Translations under genes and position numbers: made by a program
Shown here: in pieces, positions 30,709 through 41,625 of the stretch
How positions within the stretch are numbered: the first letter of the stretch is position 1
How the letters are laid out: each line of letters starts with the position of its first letter
Source: Branchinecta lynchi
Lineage: Eukaryota > Arthropoda > Branchiopoda > Anostraca > Branchinectidae
Assembly (NCBI GenBank): GCA_023053575.1
Contig: JAKZAP010000014.1
Coordinates: forward strand, 21,850,938 to 21,914,937
Length of the DNA stretch: 64,000 nt
Direction of reading: 5' to 3'
Notes under the pieces: generated by a model
Told to the model about the DNA's origin: nothing
Databases searched by the model: none
Seen by the model: only the letters and a program-made list of their open reading frames with translations

Positions 30709-31655
30709 ACAAGACCAAAGGTTTCAATGGGACCCCAAAAATCTAACATTTGATTTAAACAATTGGGTCATGTCTTCGCAATTCAGTCTTCGTCAGATTC
30801 CTTGAGTATTTTTACTGTTAAAATAAAGTTGAAAACGTATTCAGCATGTCTCCTTGCCCCGATACCGAATCTCTAATCGATTTTAGAAACAACTTTGAGC
30901 TTCGAACCAAATTTCCAGTATCAGCCGAATTCTTGATGAACCATTTGTCCAGTAAGAAAACCAAGTTCAGATATGGATTCAGCGGACCTCTTACCCCCCC
31001 ATTGAATATCTTATTAGCTTATAAAACATAAATGTTTTACCTTGAATTCGAAACCCTTCTTTGCCTCTAAAGATAGGACTAAAATACACATCTACGAACT
31101 TGACCTGTACTTTACCAGAGAATCCTCATTGAACAACATCCTCGCTTGAACATTGTATATCAACCCGTTCGACCTTTGATTACACTAGATCTCTCCGACG
31201 TCACACAGAATAAACAAATGAATGCCGGCATCCAGGCGCAAAGCTATGCTAGTTTGAGAATAAAGGGGTGGGACTGCTATAGCCGAAGACAGGTCGACAA
31301 ATTTTGTGTCCGGTTTTCGCCGGATTCCGGGTGAACTACTCCGGGTGAAGAAAATAACTTTCATATTCGGATCCAGCATGCCTCCTTACCCCTCAACCAA
31401 CCATGTTAATAGCTTTTAACAAATATTGTTGTTTGCCCCTTAGTTTGAAACCCCTCCCCCACCCCTAAATATAGAGCTACAGATGCCATCTTCGAAGCTG
31501 AGCTGTACTTTGACCCAAAGAGTCATCGTGCTAAATTTGAACTAAATATCTCAACCCCTTCGAGAGAAATCGTGCTAACCGACGGACGTGTGGATAGACC
31601 AACAACTTTTGCGATGTCATAGGTATCCCTCCACTTACGTTTTGAGATCTTAAAA
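30709..31655 (+). repeat. R1 element copy
   Basis: A 5' arm (ACAAGACCAAAGG, GGGACCCCAAAAATC, GGGTCATG), two to three core modules and a 3' arm (CTAACCGACGGACG, GCGATGTCATAGGTATCCC, TTTTGAGATCTTAAAA). The palindromes at both ends are mutated (GGGACCCC and GAGATCTT). Confidence 0.72.
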
Positions 31656-32105
31656 GCCCTATATTCGATCGCGATGGCCATTAACTATCAATATTCTTTT
31701 GTTTATCCCTTTCTTATATTTAGTGAAGATCAGCACTCGGCAGCTCAGATCCTTTCAATTCTGAATATTATTTCGGCAGAATCCTATAGCACACATAGCT
31801 TTCATTTGTAGATAGTTGCAGAAGGAACATAGATAAAATAAGCATCCCAGAACCTTGCCGCTGGCGATACTCGTTTTTATTTTTCAAAGAAAAATGGCAC
31901 GGTCTGCTGAGACTGCAGGAATAAGAAATCATTATTCAGGTTACGACGGGTGCATCTTAGGTATCTCCTTCACGTTCTTCAAAAGAATTGGATGCAATAA
32001 ACATGTTTCAAATATTTACCATCACTATCTCTAGAAATGGTAAGATGTTTTATAGAGGAAAGACATCAAAGCTGGTGGTAAGTCCATCTTTGTATATCTT
32101 ATGTC
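31656..32105. other. Interval without a recognised gene
   Basis: Nothing recognised except the CTTATGTC target duplication at 32098-32105 that belongs to the next element. Confidence 0.4.
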
Positions 32106-32442
32106 CAGGGGCGTCACGACTGGGGGGGGGGGGACGCCCCCCCCCCAATACTGTTGGTCAGTCGGTAAAAAAGAACGAGTCTGCGCGAAGCGCCGTGATT
32201 TTTTGTCAAAACAGTTGTTTTTTTCATGAAAACAGTCTTTTTTTTTTTTATAATGGTCGATTTTTGTCAAAATAGTTGGTTTTTCTGACAATCAGTCGAT
32301 TTTTTTCAAAAATGTCATTTTTGTTGTTGAAAACAGTCGTTTTTCTGCAGAAAAAGTCCGTAAAATTTACCAGCCAGTCGGTAAATGCCCTCCCCCCCCA
32401 AAACAAAAACAAAACCCAACATTTTGGCTAGTAACGCCTCTG
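32106..32442. mobile_element. hAT-like MITE with exact 8-bp target duplication
   Basis: The left end CAGGGGCGTCACGA and the reverse complement of the right end CAGAGGCGTTACTA agree at 11 of 14 bases. CTTATGTC flanks both sides (32098-32105 and 32443-32450). Ends starting CAGNGGCGT with 8-bp duplications are typical of hAT elements. The interior is 337 bp with repeated CAGTCG/TTTTTGTCAAAA.AGT phrases and no transposase. Confidence 0.82.
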
Positions 32443-32859
32443 CTTATGTCAGTTGAAACGGTGTGTTGGAACCTTTACCAGACCGACAAGGTATATTAGA
32501 CGTATGTTTCTATGAACGTTAGTTAGCTTTAAATTAACAGTGTCATTCTTATCCCCTTGCTGTGATAATAGTTAACTATAGCCAAAATAGCTAACCGTGG
32601 GCTTCTACAAACACCTGAATGAGTATCTTGGGTTTCCATATCACCAGTTAGCACAAAACTGCACTATTAAAATTTAACTATGGCACTACTTAAGACTACC
32701 TTTTCATGAAATGCTCGAGCTGGTATTTGTGTTGGATCTAATCAGTATACTATCTTGTCCTAAATTCTCGTGTTGGTGTTGGTTTTTATTTTAATTATTA
32801 ATGCCTAAGGCTAACCGCTGAAAAATGTATCTCAAAAGAGTAGTCAGTTGTCAGTTGAG
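32443..32859. other. Interval without a recognised gene
   Basis: AT-rich, no recognised features. Confidence 0.35.
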
Positions 32860-33152
32860 CCCCGATGAAAAATTTGTAGCCTGCGTAGAAATACGAAAAC
32901 GTTGCATTTAATACTATGTAATGGCATAGAATACTATCATTTAATGTGCCTCTGACTGGTCCAATCTTATGTAGTAGTATCCAGGAGCATCCTGTCTTGC
33001 CATATTAGCATCCAGTCTTGCTAATAGTAGCATATAGTAGTATGCAGTAACACGGTAGCCTTGAACTACAAGCATCTAGTAGCATCGTTAGTACTGCATG
33101 ATACTTTTTCGTACTACTTCATAGCTATCTTGAGATAAATTTTTCATCGGGG
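32860..33152. mobile_element. R8 MITE with 16-bp perfect terminal repeats
   Basis: CCCCGATGAAAAATTT at the left is the exact inverse of AAATTTTTCATCGGGG at the right (293 bp). The interior is a run of AGTAGTAT, GTAGCAT and TGCTACTA-like trinucleotide-rich segments. Confidence 0.75.
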
Positions 33153-33159
33153 TCCCACC

Positions 33160-33338
33160 CCTGAGCTATGATTCTGCAACAATAGTTGGTACATGCTGTC
33201 GGTTCTTTTGATCGTTCTTTTTTGTTGTTGTCAGAGGAATTAATATTTTCGGTTTCTTCTTTTTCTGCCTTGTGTTTTTTTGTGCTCCATCTGTTTCTTA
33301 ATTGATCGGTAATAAATGCATTCATTCGTTCATTCAGT
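33160..33338 (+). repeat. Probable LINE/SINE 3' end with CATT-type tail
   Basis: T-rich 3' UTR-like sequence ends TCGGTAATAAATGCATTCATTCGTTCATTCAG. It separates the two oppositely oriented R8 segments. Confidence 0.4.
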
Positions 33339-33594
33339 AGTATGAAGATGTACGAAAAAGTATTATGCAGTACGAACTGTTGCTACTACATGTGTTACTG
33401 CCTTTTACTACATGCTACTATTAGCAAGACTGGATGCTACTATAGCAAGAACAGATGGAACTGGATACTACTGCTTAAGACTGGCCCAGTCTGAGGCACA
33501 TTAAATGATAGTATTCTTTACAATTACATATCAAGACATGCGACTTTTTCGAACAACTACCATACAACTACGCAGGCTACACATTTTCATCGGG
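33339..33594 (-). mobile_element. Partial R8 copy, inverted
   Basis: Read in reverse it begins CCCGATGAAAATGTGTAGCC and follows R8 in order (GCCTGCGTAG, ATACTATCATTTAATGTGCC, GCATCCAGTCTTGCTAATAG). With 32860-33152 it forms a very large palindrome. Confidence 0.7.
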
Positions 33595-34939
33595 TATGGT
33601 TTTGTTATTTTGTATTACAAATCAATAGGTTATTTAACAAACCGTCATTTATCCAAGCCACTGGCCCGTTTGACGCCTTTATGCTATTGGAGCTATTTAT
33701 ATTTTCATTAAAGTATAGTTTACCTTAGCTAATGTTCAAAGAAGCACTGTATGCAGATCCAATCCTATACCGACTTTGGCGCACCCTCCTCTCAACATCG
33801 ACATTCTCTTCCGACTCCAAACTCAATAGCTTTCTTTTCGTGTTTATGTCCCATGAAAGCCCATTTCCCTTATTAACTTTCCCCCTTCAATTTCGACTTT
33901 CTTCGACACCCTAGGCTCAACATCTTTTCTATGGGTCATTTCCGAAAAAGAATTTCACTATGTACAAGAACATTGCACCGCCCTCTTAACTTCCAAATAC
34001 AAAAGCACCCTTAGGAGATGAAATAATTATACGGATTGTCCTCGAGCCCTTAGTGTATCTGTTTACATCAAGGCAACTTTTCCCGGAACTGGGCTTGCTC
34101 GAAAGTTGAATGCTGAACTTTTGATTGTGAAGTGATTGTTGAGCTATCCAAGGTTCATCGCGGGGAAGAAAGTTTAATCGTGGATCAGTCTCGCTACAAT
34201 TCAGTAAACACTGCAGTAGTGCCCTGTTCGTTGGTAATAGACTATTCTAGCACATATGGACAATTGCCCTCAATGGAACGAGTAGAAAGTTTGGATGTAA
34301 ACTTTGATTTAAAGCTTTCTTCTTACTAGTAAAAGGCTCAAATAGTTACTTAAAAATTAATGAAAAGTGCTCAGAATTCCTGTTATACATAATAGAAAGT
34401 ATTTTCTTACAGGTCTTCGTCAATAGCAAGCAATATTTACGAGTGACTGAATAGGCAAGTGTGGTAGAAGCCTTTAGGGATAGGCCTACACTCACATGAC
34501 AGTGTCTTAGCAAAGTAATAGGACCAGCTTTTGTAGGTCCGGCCTCCTCTGCCTCTTATTGTCTACATATCTATTTACTTTGCCAGTGAATCTTCATACG
34601 TTGTTTGAATGACATATCTCAAAACCTTCGACTGCTAGCTTCGAACCCCCGACACGACAAACTTCACAGACTTCCATGACTAAACCCAAAGAATGCGTAC
34701 GAGACACGTCACTCCCTCTGGCGTATCCTCCGACGCGCAGAGCTTTCGCCTGTATGGAAAAAAGGGAACGATTTGGACTGGTTAGCCAGCTGTTTTTTTT
34801 AAAACTGGTCGACGAATTTTATTCAATTGTTCACCAGACAGTTGTCAGATGCATTCTGCCATTTTGATCCAGTAAACCCGGTTGTGACTTTGAAGATAAT
34901 TAAACTGATTGCAGACACTTTTTGTTTATCTTTAGAATG
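33595..34939. other. Interval without an assigned gene
   Basis: Frames of 60-68 codons only (e.g. 33732-33914, 34132-34329, 34676-34867), without recognised motifs. No repeat family of this window was recognised. Confidence 0.35.
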
Positions 34940-36737
34940 TTCGAAAGTTGCAACATCATGTCTTCTCCCCCTATATCGACTATGTCATAGGTTTTAAAAT
35001 GTCATGTTAAACTTCTGGATTCCGGGCGAATTTGTTCGGCGAAAATAATTTTCATATTCGAAATCAGTATGTCCTCTTATTCCAGAATCGGACATCTAAA
35101 CAACTTCAGATTCAACTTTTTCCAGTTTCAGATTTAGCGTGTCTCCTTACCCTTAAATTGACCATCTCATGAGCTTTTCAATAATATTTCTTTTCGCCCC
35201 TTAATTTGAATCCCCTCCCCCACCCCTAAATGTATGGCTAAAGAACCCATCTACGAACTCGACCTTTTCCTTGGCCTAAACAGAACTAAAGCTCAAACAT
35301 GAATTCAGCACATCTCCTTACCCTTATATCTAACCTCAAATCAACTTTAGATAAAACTTTCAGTTTTTAGCCGGATTCCGGGCGAACTATTGTTCCGGCG
35401 CGAAAATAATTTACATATACGGATTCAGCATCCCTCCTTACCACCACATCGAATCTCTAATCAACTTCAGATGAACTTTTACAAGACTTATAATTTTCTT
35501 TCTGTTTTAGCCGGATTCCCGGCAACTATTTGTCCGGGTAGAAAATGATTGTCACGTAAGGATCCAGCATATTTTTTTACCCCCGAATCGAACATCTAAT
35601 CAAGTTCAAATAAAACTTTTACTTTAAACAATTTTTCCGGTTTTGGCCTGATTCCGGGCTATCTACTTGTCCGGCGAAAAATAATTTTCATAAACATCTT
35701 TAGCATGTTCCTTCCCCTAGACTGAACCTCTAATCAAATTAAGATTAAACTAATATTTTTCTCCGGTTTTAGCCGGATTCCGGGTGAACAACTTGTCCGG
35801 CGAGAAAATAATTTTCCTATTCGAATTCAGTGAACGTGTCCGAAAGCTCTGAAACGAACGAAAATGCTGAATTAATTCAGGATTTTATGCAGCATTTTGC
35901 TTTCGGGCTTAAATTTTCGCTCAGTTAATGCAGCATTAATTCAGCATAAAATTCATCGAAAAATTCAGCAAAGATGCTAAATTTTATGCTGAATTTTCAA
36001 GAAGAAACTGGGGAGCACGGCGATTCTCCTAGTATCTTCCTAGAATCTTTTTCTTTCTAGAACAAATTGCCATATAAAATTTTCGTAATGTTATCTAGGT
36101 CGAATTCCCGTCTGAGCGGCGACAAACTTTACGCGAAAAACTTTACGAAGTCTGAGTCATCCTTTATATAGCTAATTCTTTGTTTCTTCTTCTTCTTCCC
36201 AAATTAAATTTCGTTATTCTAGAAGTGTCACGGAAGAAATAAATTTAACAGCTTTCGGACAAAAATAAATAAATATGCAGCATTAAATGCAGCATTTACA
36301 GCACTAAGAAGCTTTCGGACACGTTCAGTATGTCTCCTTACCCATCAATCGACTGTCTCATTAACTTAAAAAAAAAAAAATCGTCCCTTGATCTGAAATG
36401 CCTCCCCCACCCTTAAATATAGGACTGCAGAGCCCATCTTTATAATCTGACCTGTACTTTGACCTAAAGAGTCCTCGCGCCAATTTTGAAAAAAATATCT
36501 CAACCTCTTCGAGAATTATCGTGCTAACAAAGGGACAGTCGGGCAACTTTTTAGAAGTCATCTATGACTATAGGTATCCCTCCACTTACGTTTTGGGATC
36601 TCATAAATAACCAGCAGCCGGTAAAATATCTCAACCACTTCGAGAGTTACCGTGCTAACAGACGGACAACTTTTACGACGTCATATATACCTATAGAAAT
36701 CCCTCCACTTACCTTTTGGGATCCCAAAAATAGCCAG
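34940..36737 (+). repeat. R1 element with many core modules, hosting a MITE
   Basis: At least six core modules (TTCAGCAT.TC.CCTTACC .. GCCGGATTCCGGGCGAACTA .. GAGAAAATAATTTTC) are broken at 35832-36326 by a MITE. The 3' arm is present twice in tandem (GTATCCCTCCACTTACGTTT at about 36570 and ATCCCTCCACTTACCTTTTG at about 36700), so there was an end duplication. The 5' arm is missing. Confidence 0.72.
35832..36326. mobile_element. 495-bp MITE with 17-bp ends nested in R1
   Basis: GAACGTGTCCGAAAGCT at the left is the exact inverse of AGCTTTCGGACACGTTC at the right. AGT flanks both sides, and R1 reads through as GAATTCAGTATGTCTCC when the element is skipped, which supports a 3-bp target duplication. 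The interior is rich in GCAGCATT/AATGCTGAA words. No transposase. Confidence 0.82.
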
Positions 36738-37122
36738 CAGCGGGTAACATTATATTTAAAGACAAAATAAAATACACAGTTAACATTCATGCCAGGAAAG
36801 CACAAAAGCAGTGCTTGGCTAAGGCAAGGAAATAACCGATATTAATTAAACAACAAAAAGAATCAACTAACTGAATATTCTATGTAAAGAAAAAGGAAGG
36901 AGACGAAAAAGTGCCGATGGTTTCAACATTAAATGAAAAAGAGAGAAAAATATGGGAAACAAGGAACAAGAAAAAAAGAAAAGAACAGAGGAGAGGTCCA
37001 AAGGAGAATAACACTATTGCAGACTACAGGACGATTCTAACATTTTTTTGCGGATTACCTCTCTAAATGGCAAAGCAAAACTAGCGGAGCGCAAAAACGG
37101 CTCTCGAAAGCGAAACGAATAA
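36738..37122. other. Interval without a recognised gene
   Basis: A-rich, purine-biased DNA (AAAGAGAGAAAAAT, AAGAAAAGAACAGAGG). No domain. Confidence 0.35.
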
Positions 37123-38220
37123 GAACAAGACCAAAGGCTTCGATGGGATCCCACAAATTTAATATTTGATCCAGATAATTGCGACTTGTAGATATCCGGT
37201 CTTAGCCAGGAATGTTGTTACTATTAAAATTTAGAAACAGATTAATGCCAATGGCTAGTCATCTTAGAAACCAAGTTCAGGTACGAATTCAGCATTGTCA
37301 TAGCTTCCTGCCTTTATTCTGCCAAACATCTGATTTCCTCCAGATTCCGTGTGAACTACTTATACGGCAAAAAATGAAAGGTCAAAACGAATTCGGCATA
37401 TCTCCTCACCCCTGTATCGAATCTCTAATAAACTAATAAACTTCAGATAAACTAGCTTTTAAAAATGTTCTGGAGTCCGATTTCAGAGAAGAACATTTAA
37501 TCAACTACAAATCGATGTCCGAGAAGAAAATTATTTGTCATTGATGGAGCAGCGTATCTTCTTACCCCTAAATCGAACATTTAATCAGCTAAAAATAAAA
37601 CTTTTACTTTTAACAAATTTTCCGGTTCTTACGGGCGAACTACTTGTCCGGGTTGAAAACAATTGTCATATTCGAATTCAGCATGTCTCCTTATCCCTAA
37701 ACCGAACATTTATTCAACTTCAGATAAAACTTTCACTTATAACTAATTTTCCGATTTTGGCCGGATTCCGGACAAACTAGTTGCCTGGCGAGAAATCATT
37801 TTCATATTCGGACTCAGCACCTCGCCTTGCCCCCAGTTCGAACCTCTAATCAACTTCATATTAAACTTCATATTAAGCTTCATATTAAACGTTTCACAAA
37901 CTTTCCGGTTTCGCAGGATTCCAGGTGAACTGTTTGTCCGGCGAGAAAATAAGTTTCTCGAATTCAGCACGTTTCCTTACCTTTAAATCAACTATCTCAA
38001 TAGCTTTCAAACAAATATTTGTGTTGCCCCTTAATTTGCCCCCCACCCACCCTCAAATATAGTGCTATAGAGCCCATCTTCAATCTGGACCTGTACTTTG
38101 ACCTAAAGACCAATTTTCATCAAAATATCTCAGTCTCCCTGAAAGTTATCGTGCGGACAGACGCATAACTTTTGCGATGTCACAGGTATCCCTCCACTTA
38201 CGTTCTGGGATTCCAAAAAC
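37123..38220 (+). repeat. R1 element copy
   Basis: A 5' arm (AACAAGACCAAAGG, GGGATCCCACAAAT), about four core modules and a 3' arm (CGTGCGGACAGACG, GCGATGTCACAGGTATCCC, TTCTGGGATTCCAAAAAC). The frame at 37535-37780 is two translated core units (IQHVSLSLNRTFIQLQIKL..), which shows that the core can stay open by chance. Confidence 0.75.
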
Positions 38221-38999
38221 AGCCGGTGCAGAAACTAGCACATCTTTCCACATCACCCATTTTTCCCGACAAACAACTCAGGCTGCAACAGTTCAGCCTA
38301 AAAACGTAATTCAAGAACCTTGACTAACTCTGACTCTACTAAGCGATTCATTTAAATTCATGTCCGTCCACTATTTCTGGAACTGAACAAACACGAACAC
38401 TGCTTGCTCATTTCATACGTCCAGCCTAATTCCCAACTCTTAACTAAGGTTGGCGGCCCTCCTTGGGAAATCAGGTTACGGCTCACTGTCCAGTCGTACC
38501 GTTTGTTAATCAGCTGAATTGCGGCTTAGAAACCCGTCCGCTCCAATTAGACCAGAAATGCTATCAAGAATACATTTAGCCACAGGCTTTTAAATTATAG
38601 TCTCACGAGCGCAATAGCTGGGAGGATTGGCGCGGAACAATGCTTCGTAAATTGAGTCTGAAAGCCCATGGAGACCCATTGATCTTTCCGAGGAAGGCGA
38701 GGCGACATCGAAAACACCACCAGGAAAGGCGGGAGGTACTGGACGAATACTCTATATGACTGTATATGACTATCTTCTGTACGTATGTAGTCAGTGAGTT
38801 GTAGACTATGTATAAATAGACTACAATTCATTAACTCAGTAGACTTCGTCATTACCATTTCGTCACAAGAAATGCCTGAATATAAGTTAAAGGTTATTTG
38901 TATTTACAAACAATAGTTGTAGTTCTATTGACAACATTTATTTATATAGCACACTTATCATCAAGACACAAAGAGTTCAAAGAAAAGTACGACTCTCAA
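38221..38999. other. Interval without a recognised gene
   Basis: No recognised motif in any frame. It ends at the R2 3' terminus. Confidence 0.35.
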
Positions 39000-39842
39000 C
39001 TAGGCCTAGGTTGCCTGGGCAACGTGAAGTGTTGCAGCAACCTTTTATCGGATTCGCCGACTAAAGTGCTGCAGCAACCTTTGTTCAGATTCGCCGACTA
39101 AAGTGTTGCCAGAGCAACACTTCGGTTTTGTTTCTCCGCTAACATTAAATGCTGAATTGCCAAACCATCGAGGTTTTCCAAAATGAGACGTTCCAATCCT
39201 AGAAGAATTTTTTTGGAACTGATGACATAATCTAATCACATGGTTATCCCTCAGCGTTGAAAAAAAACAGAATAGTAGAGGTAGGGACTAAATTGACTTT
39301 GCAGACAGTTGAACATTATCCTTTTCAATCGTAGACATCATGACTTGTTGAAACTTGGAACATTATCTTATATAACCTAGTTGGTATTATAGAGCTATCC
39401 GTAGCTTTTTAGTATCAAAATACCATAGATGTCACTCTACTCATTGAATAATCCCTGACTTGTCTCACAGTTGGGTTCAAACTATTCTTTGTTTGAGTGT
39501 GTATCCTACCACTAAAGTTGTCAACCCTTCAAATACTTAATTCTAAGTTACTGTGATAGACCATGGAGACTCATTTCCTTATCCTCAGATTTGAAGAGAT
39601 CAAATAAAATGTGCACTAATTTGCACTAGTTTCTAGCCCCTCATGAACCCCTTCTAGCAACCGATTCCTACTTACATTACAAGTCCATCTCCCCGTGATA
39701 GATATAGTACAAAATTTGTATCAATTCAACTGTACACCAGAAACAAATAATAAGAGTAATAGGTACACCACCTAGCAAGAATTACAAGCCCCTCATCGCC
39801 GAAGATGATTATGGTATAACAGTCGATTTTTGCTTACAAGTA
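39000..39842 (-). mobile_element. R2 element, inverted, with complete 3' end
   Basis: On the minus strand the 3' end reads ACGTTGCCCAGGCAACCTAG-GCCTAG and then T. A block of the terminal hairpin (AAAGGTTGCTGCA..TTTAGTCGGCGAA) is duplicated at about 39030-39090. The body follows R2 order. A plus-strand frame near 39755-39838 carries the R2 peptide module (GTPPSKNYKPLIAEDDYGIT). It is cut at 39843 by an R1 copy. Confidence 0.7.
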
Positions 39843-40119
39843 AAACAAGACCAAAGGTTTCGATGGGATCCCAAAAATTCAATATCTGATCCAGACAACT
39901 GGGTCTTGTCTTAGCCAGATCCAGTCATCGCCAGACTCCTTGAACATTTTTACAATTAAAATTCAGAAACAGATTAAGGCCAAATAGCTAATCATCTGAG
40001 AAAAACTTCCTGCCACTACCGCCAATTTCCCGATTTCGGCCAAACTCCAGAACTAATTGTCGGGCGAAAAAAAGAAAGCTCAAAAATGAACTCAGGGTAT
40101 CTTCTTTCCCCAATAATTC
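39843..40119 (+). repeat. R1 copy, 5' part (split by the LINE)
   Basis: 5' arm (ACAAGACCAAAGGTTTCGAT, GGGATCCCAAAAATTC, GGGTCTTG) and the first core (CGGCCAAACTCCAGAAC..GCGAAAAAAAG). The core resumes after the LINE at 44683 (ATCAACTTCAAATAAAAATT..GCCGGATTCCGG). Confidence 0.75.
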
Positions 40120-40145
40120 AATTATTAAAGCTTGTAAGTGTAAGC

Positions 40146-41291
40146 ATGGCGGATCAAGCAGTAGAGTGCGAGAAAATGCGCAGTGCTCAATTTCTGGAAG
40201 AAATTAACTTTAAGTTGGATCTGGTCCCTGAACTTTCTAAGAAAGTAGATGCTATTTCTAGATTTTCGGATAGTATTGCTGCCATGAAAGTCCAGCTGGT
40301 GGAAATCAGTACCCAGTTTTCTAGTAATAATAAGGCGAACGAGGAAGTTAAAACGAAACTGGCAGCACTTAGGTCCAGCCTAAGTGCTGTTAATGAGCGA
40401 GCCAACCAACTTGAGGCCGAGCAGAAACGAACAAACTTGATAGTGTACAACCACACACCCCAGTACCCTGGACAGTATACACTGAAGCAAGAAGTGATGG
40501 GAATCCTAAATCGTGCGATACCGCATCTTCAGTTACAGAGATTTGACATCCGTGACATTTTTCGCATGAGAGCAGGACCGGTGGTTCTGAAGTTGAATTC
40601 GGTCGACACAAGGGATTTTATTTTGAAGAATAGTTCCCTTTTAAAGGGATTTGGCCTTTCTGTGGCTCCTGATTTTACGGTTTCGCAAAGGGAGGCCCGC
40701 AAACACTTAAAGGAAGTTATGAGTCTTGCTCGTAATGACGGCCGTGTTACAAAGTTAAGGGGTGAGAAACTATTTATCGATGACCGCGTGTTTGGTTTTG
40801 ATGGCAAAGCTGTCGTTGAAATCACGCGCAAAGTTATTCAGGCCAACCCAGTGCAATGTGTTAGACCAACCGAGAGTGCTATTCCTCCGATGGTACCACA
40901 GGATGTCGAGATGAACCGGGACAGTGACGCTAGCGACAGTAACGCGGAAACTTTTGTGCCCCAGGAAACATATTCCCAGGTCGCTATGTCAGCGAAAAGG
41001 CCTGCTAGTGCTATTGTCAGCCCTAATGATTTGCATCGGCCAGGAGTCCGCAATGTTGAACCAAGAGGGAGAAGTATGCGAGGCCGTGGGTTTTTGCAAC
41101 GACCCCAGGTTTGGTCTTCCCGTGGTTTCTCCGTAAATAGTCCACGAGATGCTATTAGTCAGTCTAATAGCCAGTGTCGCGATTACTACCGTTTTGCATT
41201 TTCCCCAAGTGAGCCTGATCAAGGAACAAGTGGCGAACCCCTCGCCGTGGCTGGGCAAAGTAATGCGACGTCTGAGAACGTAGCCGCATAG
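40146..41291 (+). CDS. LINE ORF1: coiled coil plus RRM-like RNA-binding protein
   Basis: 381 codons from ATG at 40146 (AGCATGGCG, good context) to TAG. An in-frame ATG at 40086 exists but lies in flanking R1 DNA, so 40146 is preferred. Residues 20-95 are heptad-like and charged (coiled coil, probably trimerising). About 96-190 looks like the noncanonical RRM of L1-type ORF1 proteins (RTNLIVYN..IRDIFRMRAGPVVLKL..). About 190-230 looks like the C-terminal domain (AR..GR..KLRGEKLFI). The tail (about 235-381) is Ser/Pro/Arg-rich with RGRSMRGRG. In the family this protein coats LINE RNA and acts as a nucleic-acid chaperone. The frame is intact. No zinc knuckles are present, unlike 22489-22992. Confidence 0.88.
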   Translation: MADQAVECEKMRSAQFLEEINFKLDLVPELSKKVDAISRFSDSIAAMKVQLVEISTQFSSNNKANEEVKTKLAALRSSLSAVNERANQLEAEQKRTNLIVYNHTPQYPGQYTLKQEVMGILNRAIPHLQLQRFDIRDIFRMRAGPVVLKLNSVDTRDFILKNSSLLKGFGLSVAPDFTVSQREARKHLKEVMSLARNDGRVTKLRGEKLFIDDRVFGFDGKAVVEITRKVIQANPVQCVRPTESAIPPMVPQDVEMNRDSDASDSNAETFVPQETYSQVAMSAKRPASAIVSPNDLHRPGVRNVEPRGRSMRGRGFLQRPQVWSSRGFSVNSPRDAISQSNSQCRDYYRFAFSPSEPDQGTSGEPLAVAGQSNATSENVAA

Positions 41292-41625
41292 GTAGATGAG
41301 GGCCATATACTGAGTCTTGTTTCGTGGAATGTGCAAGGTTTGCGTGAAAAATTACTTTTTTTGTATCAGGACTTGCTCATTTGATGTGATATCACTTATT
41401 GAAACTTGGAATGATTCATCATCCGTGTATGTTTTTCCCGGTTCCCAGGTTGAACAAGTTATTCGAAAAATTGCGAAAAACAATAGATATTACGGTGGTA
41501 TTCTGGTTATGATAAAAACGTCCGCTGTTAATGGGTATGTGAGAATCAAGAGTAGATTTTGGGTGTGGTTTATGTTCCGCCTCAAAATAGTTCGTATAGT
41601 CGGGAAGACACTTGGCGAATTTTAG
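41292..41625 (+). pseudogene. LINE ORF2 start: endonuclease N-terminus, frameshifted
   Basis: Directly after the ORF1 stop, and in the same frame, translation gives VDEGHILSLVSWNVQGLREK, the N-terminal strand of an APE endonuclease (the Asn of SWN is catalytic in the family). The frame stops near 41392. The next frame carries DVISLIETWND (the catalytic Glu of the ET motif), then about YYGGILVMIKTSAVNGYVRI, and a shift back at about 41555 leads to GVVYVPPQNS in the main ORF2. So two frameshifts (net zero) break the endonuclease. No ATG precedes the endonuclease, so ORF2 translation would need reinitiation, readthrough of the TAG, or a non-ATG start. Confidence 0.8.

Noticed and set aside
40086..40145. 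Upstream ATG extending LINE ORF1 by 20 codons
   Set aside because: The extra codons come from the flanking R1 core (compare TCAGCATGTCTCCTTACCCC in other copies), so they are not part of the element.
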